Below, piece by piece: positions 15,596 through 22,761 of a stretch of 64,000 bases of DNA. Below the pieces are notes generated by a model. It worked only from the letters and a program-made list of their open reading frames with translations. It did no database searches and was not told where the DNA came from. A program made the position numbers and the translations under genes. The stretch lies in assembly GCF_001043025.1 (NCBI RefSeq), contig NZ_JYLD01000011.1:124001-188000 (forward strand). Reading direction: 5' to 3'. This stretch comes from Pseudomonas helleri (GTDB taxonomy: Bacteria; Pseudomonadota; Gammaproteobacteria; Pseudomonadales; Pseudomonadaceae). Within the stretch, counting starts at the first letter, position 1. The number at the start of each line of letters is the position of its first letter.

Positions 15596-16273
15596 ATGAG
15601 CGACCTGTTACTGATAGATGATGACCAGGAGCTGTGTGAGCTTCTGAGCAGTTGGTTAAGCCAGGAAGGCTTCCAGGTACGCGCTTGCCACGACGGCCTG
15701 AGCGCCCGCAAGGCGTTGCTCGAGGCCAGCCCCGATGCAGTGGTGCTGGACGTGATGCTGCCCGACGGCAGTGGTCTGGAGCTCCTCAAGCAACTGCGCA
15801 ACGACCACCCTGACCTGCCCGTGCTGATGCTGTCGGCCCGTGGCGAACCGCTGGACCGTATTCTCGGCCTCGAACTGGGAGCCGATGATTACCTGGCCAA
15901 ACCCTGTGACCCTCGCGAACTGACCGCCCGCTTGCGCGCTGTCTTGCGCCGCAGCCACCCGGCCGCCGTGTCCACCCAACTGGAGCTGGGCGATTTGTGT
16001 TTCAGCCCGGCGCGGGGCGTGGTCACCATCGACGAACATGACATTCCCCTGACCGTATCTGAAAGCCGCCTGCTTGAGGCGTTACTGCGCCAGCCCGGCG
16101 AGCCACTGGACAAACAGGAGCTGGCGCAAATTGCCTTGGGCCGCAAGCTGACCTTGTACGACCGCAGCCTCGACATGCACGTGAGCAACCTGCGCAAAAA
16201 GATCGGCCCCCACCCCGATGGCCGCCCACGCATCATGGCCCTGCGCAGCCGCGGCTATTTTTACAGCGCATAA
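15596..16273 (+). CDS. CpxR-like OmpR-family response regulator
   Basis: A 225-residue two-domain regulator. The receiver domain has acidic residues DDD at 8-10, the phosphoacceptor D52 (VVLDVMLPDGSG) and K102 (YLAKPCDP). The C-terminal winged helix includes LTVSESRLLEALL and HVSNLRKKIGPHPDGRPRIMALRSRGYFY. The downstream CpxP/Spy-like gene and kinase, and the CpxR-type box, point to an envelope-stress system like CpxRA. No cpx name is assigned because Pseudomonas carries several such pairs. Confidence 0.9.
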   Translation: MSDLLLIDDDQELCELLSSWLSQEGFQVRACHDGLSARKALLEASPDAVVLDVMLPDGSGLELLKQLRNDHPDLPVLMLSARGEPLDRILGLELGADDYLAKPCDPRELTARLRAVLRRSHPAAVSTQLELGDLCFSPARGVVTIDEHDIPLTVSESRLLEALLRQPGEPLDKQELAQIALGRKLTLYDRSLDMHVSNLRKKIGPHPDGRPRIMALRSRGYFYSA

Positions 16274-16279
16274 GAACCT

Positions 16280-16379
16280 GTAGTCGCTGCCGAGGCACGA
16301 GGCTGCGATGGGGTGCGAAGCGGCCCTTGGCGATGGTCTTGCGACCCACATCGCAGCCTCGTGCCTCGGCAGCGACTAC
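16280..16379. repeat. Long perfect inverted repeat (GTAGTCGCTGCCGAGGCACG family)
   Basis: Thirty-base arms at 16280-16309 and 16350-16379 are perfectly complementary (GTAGTCGCTGCCGAGGCACG... / ...CTCGGCAGCGACTAC). The core is 40 bases. This third REP family has degenerate relatives near 39.4 and 59.7 kb. It splits the response regulator from the rest of the Cpx-like module. Confidence 0.9.
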
Positions 16380-16441
16380 GGGGTTTGAGCAAGGCTGAGT
16401 GTTGTGTTGATGACACTATGTAAACCTCACCCCAAAACGTC

Positions 16442-16457
16442 TTTACCTAAGCTTTAC
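16442..16457 (-). promoter_or_regulatory. CpxR-type box upstream of the Spy/CpxP-like gene
   Basis: On the reverse strand two direct GTAAA repeats are separated by six bases (GTAAA-GCTTAG-GTAAA). This matches the CpxR pattern GTAAA-N4-8-GTAAA. The site lies about 82 bases before the ATG at 16539. A further GTAAA occurs on the plus strand near 16419. Confidence 0.6.
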
Positions 16458-16538
16458 GCTCGACTGACAGCCATTGACCTTGATCTCCCTAAACTGGGCG
16501 CATCCGGATTCACCGGAACCGTACTAAGGAGACACACC

Positions 16539-16967
16539 ATGCGTAAGACTCTAATTGCTCTGATGTTTGCTGCAGCCCTGCCAACCGTCGCAATGGCCAT
16601 GCCTGGTGGTGACGGCCCAATGGGTCCACGTCACGGCGGTGAGCACGGTCGCGGCGATGCCCCTTACAGCCAACTGGACCTGAGCCGCGAACAGCGCCAG
16701 CAGATCGGCAAGTTGATGGGCGAGCAAATGCACGAACGTAAACAACTGGTTGAGAAGTACCTGGAAAAACTCCCGGCTGCTGATCAAAAGGCACTGAAAG
16801 ACGAAATCGCTGCCAAGCATCAGAAAACCCAGAGCGATATTCGTGCGCTGCTCAAGCCTGATCAGCAAAAAACGTTCGATGAGATGCAAAAAAAACGCGC
16901 TGAACGCCAAGCAGAATGGAAACAGTTCAAGGAGTGGAAAGCTCAACAGGCTCCAAAAGCGCAATAA
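16539..16967 (+). CDS. Periplasmic Spy/CpxP-family chaperone-like protein
   Basis: A 142-residue protein with a signal peptide (MRKTLIALMFAAALPTVAMA, cut near residue 20). It then has a His/Gly-rich linker and two LTxxQ-like motifs, LDLSREQRQQIGKL and LLKPDQQKTFDEM, within an all-helical region. Spy and CpxP are ATP-independent periplasmic chaperones, and CpxP also damps its kinase. AAGGAGA precedes the ATG. It sits between response regulator and kinase genes, which fits feedback control of that pair. Confidence 0.88.
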   Translation: MRKTLIALMFAAALPTVAMAMPGGDGPMGPRHGGEHGRGDAPYSQLDLSREQRQQIGKLMGEQMHERKQLVEKYLEKLPAADQKALKDEIAAKHQKTQSDIRALLKPDQQKTFDEMQKKRAERQAEWKQFKEWKAQQAPKAQ

Positions 16968-16981
16968 TCTAGTCTGTTACC

Positions 16982-17012
16982 AAGCCCAACGCCCCCCCCG
17001 GTCGTTGGGCTT
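16982..17012 (+). terminator. Weak terminator/attenuator before the kinase gene
   Basis: AAGCCCAACG and CGTTGGGCTT form a 10-bp stem around a C-rich loop, followed by only TTGGTCGTTT. It may reduce read-through from the abundant periplasmic protein message into the kinase gene, which begins 36 bases later. Confidence 0.5.
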
Positions 17013-17047
17013 TGGTCGTTTCAATCATTTACCTGTGAGGAATTACT

Positions 17048-18379
17048 GTGCGTTCACTGTTTTGGCGGATTCTGGCCAGTTTTTGGCTGGCGATAGCCTT
17101 GGTCGCAGGGCTCTCGATTCTGTTGGGGCATATGCTCAATCAGGACGCCTGGATCCTCAGTCGCCACCCCGGCCTGCATAATCTGGCGCAACAGTGGACC
17201 GAACGTTTTGAAACCCAAGGCCCGGACGCCGCGCAGGATTTCCTCGAACGGCGCAAGCGTCGTTATCACATTGACGTCCAGGTGCTTAACGAAAGTGGCG
17301 ATCCGGTGGTGGAAGGTACCTTTCCACGCCGCGCTGCGGTTTGGGAAGCCCGACAGGGGCGCGGCAAGGAGCAACTGCCATGGCGCCGCCTGACCGTCGA
17401 GTACACCAGCCCCAAGACCGCCGAAACCTACTTGCTGATTTACCGCATTCCGCACCCGGAACTGGACGCCTGGCATCGCCAAAGCCTGATCTGGCCGCTG
17501 AGCGCGCTGGGGATTGCGCTGGTGGTGCTGACCTTGTTCAGTTTGCTGGTCACGCTGTCGATCACCCGCCCGTTGAGCCGCTTGCGCGGGGCCGTGCACG
17601 ATCTGGGGCAAACCACCTATCAGCAAAACAGCCTGGCGCAACTCGCATCACGGCGTGATGAGTTTGGCGTGCTGGCAACCGACTTCAACCGCATGGGCGC
17701 CCGCCTGCAAAGCTTGATCGGCAGCCAGCGCCAACTGCTGCGCGATGTGTCCCATGAACTGCGCTCACCGCTGGCACGTTTGCGCATCGCATTGGCGTTG
17801 GCCGAACGGGCCGGGCCAGAAGAACGCGAAAAGCTCTGGCCACGCCTGACCCGCGAGTGCGACCGCCTGGAATCATTGATCAGCGAAATTCTCGCGCTGG
17901 CCAGGGTTGATGCCGATCAGGCGAGCGCCGAGCCCATTGAGCTGAACCCCTTGCTCGCCACGGTCCAGAAAGACGCCTCACTGGCCGCCCCCGAACAACG
18001 AGTGCAGCTCAATGCCGAGCCTGACCTGAGCATCAGCGGTTGGCCGACCATGATCGAACGCGCCGTGGATAACCTGCTGCGCAACGCTCAGCGCTTCAAC
18101 CCGCCAGAACAACCGATTGAATTGACCGCACAACGCTCGGGCGACCACATCGCCATCAGCGTGCGCGATCACGGCCCGGGGGTGGCTAAAGAGTATTTGG
18201 CGCATCTGGGCGAGCCGTTCTTCCGGGCACCGGGCCAAGCGGCGGCAGGCCATGGGCTGGGCCTGGCGATTGCCCGCCGTGCGGCAGAACGCCATGGCGG
18301 CAGGTTGCTGCTGGACAATCACCCGCAGGGCGGGTTTGTTGCCACGCTGGAGTTGCCGTTGGAGCCTAATGCCACTTAG
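17048..18379 (+). CDS. CpxA-like sensor histidine kinase
   Basis: A 443-residue kinase. Transmembrane helix 1 is about 8-28, a periplasmic domain about 30-145, transmembrane helix 2 about 147-171, then HAMP. The DHp domain has phospho-acceptor H236 in DVSHELRSPLARLR. The ATPase domain has DNLLRNAQRF, DHGPGV and GHGLGLAI. It starts with GTG at 17048 behind GAGGAA. It is the likely partner of the response regulator 0.8 kb upstream. Confidence 0.92.
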   Translation: MRSLFWRILASFWLAIALVAGLSILLGHMLNQDAWILSRHPGLHNLAQQWTERFETQGPDAAQDFLERRKRRYHIDVQVLNESGDPVVEGTFPRRAAVWEARQGRGKEQLPWRRLTVEYTSPKTAETYLLIYRIPHPELDAWHRQSLIWPLSALGIALVVLTLFSLLVTLSITRPLSRLRGAVHDLGQTTYQQNSLAQLASRRDEFGVLATDFNRMGARLQSLIGSQRQLLRDVSHELRSPLARLRIALALAERAGPEEREKLWPRLTRECDRLESLISEILALARVDADQASAEPIELNPLLATVQKDASLAAPEQRVQLNAEPDLSISGWPTMIERAVDNLLRNAQRFNPPEQPIELTAQRSGDHIAISVRDHGPGVAKEYLAHLGEPFFRAPGQAAAGHGLGLAIARRAAERHGGRLLLDNHPQGGFVATLELPLEPNAT

Positions 18380-18452
18380 CGAGCTTGATTCGCGATCGCT
18401 TAAAGATCAAAAAAGCCCCTCACCCTAGCCCTCTCCCGCAGGAGAGGGAACC
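18379..18452. repeat. REP remnant plus CCCTCACCC/GGAGAGGG dispersed repeat
   Basis: The stretch begins with AGCGAGCTTGATTCGCGATC, a degenerate half of the GTAGGAGCGAGC family. It continues into CCCTCACCCTAGCCCTCTCC with the complementary GGAGAGGG after a short loop, a dispersed repeat common in Pseudomonas intergenic DNA. The rest up to 18534 holds no gene. Confidence 0.6.
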
Positions 18453-18534
18453 GATTGGGGGATGCTGAAGATACTAGGTAGCCTGTTTGCTGGGCGACAG
18501 CGCGGCATCGAAGACGGGGCGGTATCGTAAACGC

Positions 18535-19095
18535 TTAGGCTGACCAGGCTTTGACGAATTCGGCACTGTTCACTTTTGGCGCATCACGCAGGTCGTTCTG
18601 CGGGGTACCCAGATACAGGAACGCAACCACTTCTTCGCCGTCTTCCAGCCCCAGGCCCTTGGCCACGTGTGCGTTGTAGGACAGCTCGCCAGTACGCCAC
18701 ACCGCGCCAATGCCTTGGGCAAACGCGGCCAGTTCAATGGCGTGGGCAGCGCAACCGGCGGTAATCAACTGCTCGGACTTCGGCACTTTGAAGTGCTCCT
18801 GCAAACGTGCCACGACCACCACCACCAACGGCGCCCGCAATGGCATGGCCCGCGCCTTGTCCAGTGCCGCCTGGGTCACTTCGCCGCCCTGCCCTTGCAC
18901 CGCTTGGGCCAGGATTTCACCCAGTTGATTGCGCGCTTCACCTTCAACCGTCAAAAAACGGTAAGGCCGCAGTTGGCCGTGATCCGGAGCGCGCAAGGCG
19001 GCCGCGAACAAGACTTCACGTTGCTCGGCCGTCGGCGCAGGGTCCAGCAAGCGCGGGGCAGATACACGGTTAAGCAAAGCGTCGAGAGCCTCCAT
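18535..19095 (-). CDS. Nitroreductase, YdjA-like
   Basis: A 186-residue flavin nitroreductase-fold protein, starting MEALDALLNRVSAPRLLDPAP and containing ALRAPDHGQLRPYRF and GCAAHAIELAAFAQGIGAVWRTG. These are typical of the small YdjA group that binds FMN at a homodimer interface. The physiological substrate is unknown. AGGAGG lies six bases before the ATG. The gene is divergent from trkH. Confidence 0.9.
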   Translation of the reverse strand: MEALDALLNRVSAPRLLDPAPTAEQREVLFAAALRAPDHGQLRPYRFLTVEGEARNQLGEILAQAVQGQGGEVTQAALDKARAMPLRAPLVVVVVARLQEHFKVPKSEQLITAGCAAHAIELAAFAQGIGAVWRTGELSYNAHVAKGLGLEDGEEVVAFLYLGTPQNDLRDAPKVNSAEFVKAWSA

Positions 19096-19213
19096 TGGCC
19101 ACCTCCTGAAGAAAATGTGCGGCTATTCTAACGGTATCCATCGAAAGTCTGGCGGTTTACATCGCTCAGACCACAGGTAGAATGGCGCCCCCCTTCAATC
19201 CCGAGCTGATTTC

Positions 19214-20668
19214 ATGGCACTGCCGACTTTACGCATTATCGGTTTTGTAATCGGCATCTTCCTGATTACGCTCGCGGTCAGCATGTCTGTGCCGATGCTG
19301 ACGCTGGTCATTTTTGACCGCATGAGTGATCTGCCGTCCTTTCTGTGGGCCAGCCTGATCACCTTCGTCGCCGGTCTGGCACTGGTGCTGCCCGGCCGCC
19401 CGGAGCAGGTGCACCTGCGCCCGCGGGACATGTACCTGCTCACGGTCTCGAGTTGGCTGGTGGTGTGCATTTTTGCTGCGCTGCCGTTTTTGCTGACGCA
19501 GCACATCAGTTACACCGACTCATTTTTCGAAAGCATGTCCGGGATTACCGCCACCGGCTCCACGGTGCTGAGCGGGCTGGACACCATGACGCCGGGTATT
19601 TTGATGTGGCGCTCGATGCTGCACTGGCTCGGCGGCATCGGCTTTATCGGGATGGCGGTGGCCATTCTGCCGTTGCTGCGCATCGGTGGTATGCGCCTGT
19701 TCCAGACCGAATCGTCTGACCGCTCAGAAAAAGTCATGCCGCGTTCGCACATGGTGGCGCGCCTTATTGTGGCGACTTATGTGGGCATCACCATTCTCGG
19801 TAGCCTGGCGTTCTGGTGGGCGGGCATGAGTGTGTTCGACGCGATCAACCACGCCATGTCGGCAATTTCCACTGGCGGGTTTTCAACCTCGGACCAGTCT
19901 CTGGCCAAGTGGACGCAACCGGCGGTGCACTGGGTGGCCATTGTGGTGATGATTCTCGGCAGCCTGCCTTTTACCTTGTATGTGGCGACATTGCGCGGCC
20001 ATCGTCGGGCATTATTCAAGGATCAACAGGTTCAAGGGTTGCTCGGGCTGCTGGTGGTGACCTGGTTCGTCATGGGCACCTGGATGTGGTGGACCACCGA
20101 CATGTCATGGTGGGACGCCTTTCGTCATGTGGCGCTAAACGTTACGTCGGTGGTGACCACCACCGGCTTTGCCCTGGGCGACTACAGCTTGTGGGGCAAC
20201 TTCTCGCTGATGCTGTTTTTCTACCTGGGTTTTATCGGGGGTTGCTCGGGCTCGACGGCGGGCGGAATCAAGATTTTCCGCTTTCAGGTTGCCTATATTC
20301 TGCTCAAGGCCAACCTTAACCAGCTGATTCACCCCCGTGCGGTGATCAAGCAAAAGTACAACGGGCACCGCCTCGACGAAGAAATCGTGCGCTCGATTTT
20401 GACCTTTTCGTTCTTCTTCGCCACCACCATCTGCGTCATTGCGTTGGCGTTGTCGATGCTTGGCCTGGACTGGATGACCGCCCTCACCGGCGCCGCCAGT
20501 ACGGTGTCTGGCGTGGGGCCGGGGCTGGGTGAAATCATCGGCCCGTCGGGCAATTTCTCCAGCTTGCCGGATGCCGCCAAATGGATTCTGTCGTTTGGCA
20601 TGTTGCTTGGGCGTCTGGAGATCATTACCGTGTTTGTATTGTGTGTTCCGGCATTCTGGCGGCATTGA
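19214..20668 (+). CDS. trkH: Trk potassium uptake channel subunit TrkH
   Basis: TrkH is the ion-conducting inner-membrane subunit that works with the cytoplasmic NAD-binding TrkA. The 484 residues carry four pore-loop signatures: ITATGSTVL, ISTGGFST, TTTGFALG and VSGVGPGLGEI. They also have GGIGFIGMAVAILPLLRIGG. The length is normal for the family. The gene is followed 18 bases later by an AraC-family regulator, which seems unrelated. Confidence 0.95.
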   Translation: MALPTLRIIGFVIGIFLITLAVSMSVPMLTLVIFDRMSDLPSFLWASLITFVAGLALVLPGRPEQVHLRPRDMYLLTVSSWLVVCIFAALPFLLTQHISYTDSFFESMSGITATGSTVLSGLDTMTPGILMWRSMLHWLGGIGFIGMAVAILPLLRIGGMRLFQTESSDRSEKVMPRSHMVARLIVATYVGITILGSLAFWWAGMSVFDAINHAMSAISTGGFSTSDQSLAKWTQPAVHWVAIVVMILGSLPFTLYVATLRGHRRALFKDQQVQGLLGLLVVTWFVMGTWMWWTTDMSWWDAFRHVALNVTSVVTTTGFALGDYSLWGNFSLMLFFYLGFIGGCSGSTAGGIKIFRFQVAYILLKANLNQLIHPRAVIKQKYNGHRLDEEIVRSILTFSFFFATTICVIALALSMLGLDWMTALTGAASTVSGVGPGLGEIIGPSGNFSSLPDAAKWILSFGMLLGRLEIITVFVLCVPAFWRH

Positions 20669-20686
20669 TTCAATCAGAGGTTCAGC

Positions 20687-21442
20687 ATGGGCCAAATCCT
20701 GTCACTGCGTCATTACCGCCAGGACGTAATCGCGCACAGCCATGAGCATGCGCAGCTGGTGATCAGCTTGTCCGGCCTGCTCGACTTTGAAGTCGACGGC
20801 CGGGCCAGCCTGTTGCGCCAGCAGCACCTGATGGTGATCCCGGCCGGCGCCCATCATATTTGCGGCAGCGAACAAGGCAGCCAGTGCCTGGTGCTCGATG
20901 TACCGGGCCAGGACTGGCTCGGCGAGTCGCTGGGCAGTCATGCCGACGCCAGCCGACGCTTGCTCGACAACGCCGGGCACTTGAGCCTCGACGCCAATCA
21001 ACACCAACTGGTGAGCTGGCTGGCCGCCAGCCCGGTGAACGACCCCTTGATCGCCCGGCAAGGCGCAATTTTGCTGCTGGCGAGCCTGAACAACGCTGTC
21101 GAACCGGTAACTGCAAACCGTCTGCCTTTCGCCGCACTGGATGCCTACATTGAGCAAAACCTCTCTTACCCGCTTCAGGTCATGGATCTGGCGCGAGTCG
21201 CAGGTTTGTCCTGCGCGCGTTTGCACAGCCGCTTCGTCAGTGAATGCGGGGTTACGCCCATGGACTACATTCGCCAGCACCGCCTGAACACGGCATTGCA
21301 GCTTTTGCGCCACAGCGCCCTGCCCATGGGCGAAGTGGCCAGCCGGGTTGGCTACGCCTCGCAAAGTGCCTTCAGCGCGGCCATGCTGCGGGAATTTGGC
21401 GCGTCACCTTCGAGGCTGCGCCGCGAGTCTGGCGACAACTGA
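20687..21442 (+). CDS. AraC-family transcriptional regulator of the adjacent exporter
   Basis: A 251-residue regulator with an N-terminal cupin-type sensor (HSHEHAQLVISLSG, IPAGAHHICG) and two C-terminal helix-turn-helix motifs (MDLARVAGLSCARLHSRF; MGEVASRVGYASQSAFSAAMLREFG). AGAGG precedes the ATG. Its last codons lie inside a 16-base direct repeat with 21-base period that looks like its own operator for the downstream EamA gene. The inducing ligand is unknown. Confidence 0.9.
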   Translation: MGQILSLRHYRQDVIAHSHEHAQLVISLSGLLDFEVDGRASLLRQQHLMVIPAGAHHICGSEQGSQCLVLDVPGQDWLGESLGSHADASRRLLDNAGHLSLDANQHQLVSWLAASPVNDPLIARQGAILLLASLNNAVEPVTANRLPFAALDAYIEQNLSYPLQVMDLARVAGLSCARLHSRFVSECGVTPMDYIRQHRLNTALQLLRHSALPMGEVASRVGYASQSAFSAAMLREFGASPSRLRRESGDN

Positions 21443-21486
21443 CGCGAGTCTGGCGACAGACACCGCTCAAGCCCACAGCCTAGACT
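21422..21486 (+). promoter_or_regulatory. Tandem AraC-type operator and promoter of the EamA gene
   Basis: CGCGAGTCTGGCGACA occurs exactly twice, at 21422-21437 and 21443-21458, a period of 21 bases (two helical turns). A -10-like TAGACT lies at 21481-21486. With a 17-base spacer, the -35 position is 21458-21463, so the second repeat abuts the -35 as in the araI1-I2 class II arrangement. The first repeat overlaps the regulator's last codons. Confidence 0.75.
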
Positions 21487-21519
21487 GCCTGCCTTGCCTG
21501 TATCGACTTAAGGACTGCA

Positions 21520-22413
21520 ATGACTCCGCGTACCGCCTTGGGCGCCCTGCATATTGGCGCACTGATGTTCGGCCTGACCGGCGTGTTCGGCAAACTCGCC
21601 GTCGCGTCAGCTTCCATTATTGTGTTTGGCCGGGCCGGTTTCGCGGTGCTGGCCCTGGCCTTCTTTGCTGCGCTGGCCAAAAGTACCCGCTGGAAAAAAC
21701 TGGCACTGCGCGACGCGCGCAACCTGCTGATCAGCGGCCTGCTGCTGGCCGGGCATTGGGTGAGTTTTTTTGTTTCGGTCAAAATTGCCGGGGTGGCAAT
21801 TGCGACCCTCGGATTTGCCAGCTTCCCGGCATTTACCGTGATCCTCGAAGGGCTGATTTTCCGCGAGCGCATCCGCCTCAATGAAGTGATTCTGGTGTTG
21901 CTGGTCAGTATCGGCCTGATTCTGGTGACCCCCAGCTTCGATCTGGCCAGCCAGGCCACCGAAGGGTTGATCTGGGCCATTGCCTCGGGCCTGCTGTTTT
22001 CGCTGCTGTCACTGAATAACCGGGCCAACAGTGGGCGCGTACCCGCAGTGCAGGCAGCCATGTGGCAAAACGCGGTGGTCGCCTTGTGCCTGCTGCCTTT
22101 TGCGGCACCGGGTCTGAGCGAAGTCCGGCCGCTGGACTGGCTGTGGATCGCCTTGCTCGGGGTGTTCTGCACAGGCGTGGCCCACAGCCTGTTTGTCGCC
22201 AGCCTGGCAGTAATCAAAGCGCGCACGGCGGCCGTGGTCTTTGCCCTGGAGCCGGTGTACGGCATCACTCTGGCGTGGCTGATATTCCACGAAACCCCGA
22301 CGCTGCGCATGCTGGTTGGCGGGGTGTTGATCATCGTCGCGATTGTGGTGTCGAGCCGCCTCAGCAGCGGCCCGACGCCGAAACAGGCCGTGCTCGATTC
22401 AGCCGCTCACTGA
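21520..22413 (+). CDS. EamA/DMT-family exporter under AraC control
   Basis: A 297-residue inner-membrane protein with about ten transmembrane helices in two EamA repeats (GALHIGALMFGLTGVFGKLA; ALEPVYGITLAWLIFHETPT). Such proteins usually export amino acids or other metabolites; the substrate is unknown. AAGGA precedes the ATG. The tandem operator directly upstream and the preceding AraC gene indicate dedicated control. Its stop codon is four bases past that of the convergent Rdx gene. Confidence 0.9.
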   Translation: MTPRTALGALHIGALMFGLTGVFGKLAVASASIIVFGRAGFAVLALAFFAALAKSTRWKKLALRDARNLLISGLLLAGHWVSFFVSVKIAGVAIATLGFASFPAFTVILEGLIFRERIRLNEVILVLLVSIGLILVTPSFDLASQATEGLIWAIASGLLFSLLSLNNRANSGRVPAVQAAMWQNAVVALCLLPFAAPGLSEVRPLDWLWIALLGVFCTGVAHSLFVASLAVIKARTAAVVFALEPVYGITLAWLIFHETPTLRMLVGGVLIIVAIVVSSRLSSGPTPKQAVLDSAAH

Positions 22414-22694
22414 ACCCGGTCGTTGTGCCCCAAATCACGCTGCGGGTCGATCTGATCGCGGACCCGCTGCTTGAGCACCTTGGCTTCGGGGAAGCCGCCG
22501 TCGGCCTTGCGCTCCCAGATCTGCACGCCGTCACAGGTAATGCGGAACACACCACCGGTACCCGGTTCCAGCGCCACTTGGCGCAAATCGTCAGCAAACG
22601 TACTGAGCAGCTCTTGCGCCAACCAGGCCGCCCGGAGCAACCACTGACATTGCGTGCAATAAGTGATGACAATTTGCGGCTTGCTGGCGGTCAT
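22407..22694 (-). CDS. SelT/SelW/SelH (Rdx) family redox protein
   Basis: A 95-residue thioredoxin-like protein with the N-terminal YCTQC motif (CxxC, the cysteine version of the selenoprotein CxxU) and FRITCDGVQIWERKADGGFPEAKVLKQRVRD. The family binds or reduces thiols; a specific role is not established in bacteria. The ATG at 22694 gives family length, while the longer frame runs into the plpD promoter. Its 3' end overlaps that of the EamA gene by seven bases. Confidence 0.92.
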   Translation of the reverse strand: MTASKPQIVITYCTQCQWLLRAAWLAQELLSTFADDLRQVALEPGTGGVFRITCDGVQIWERKADGGFPEAKVLKQRVRDQIDPQRDLGHNDRVQ

Positions 22695-22761
22695 GTTTCT
22701 AAAACTCCTGAGGTTAAAGGCGCCGCTATAATAGCCGCCTTTGTCGCTTGCCCAGAGATTC

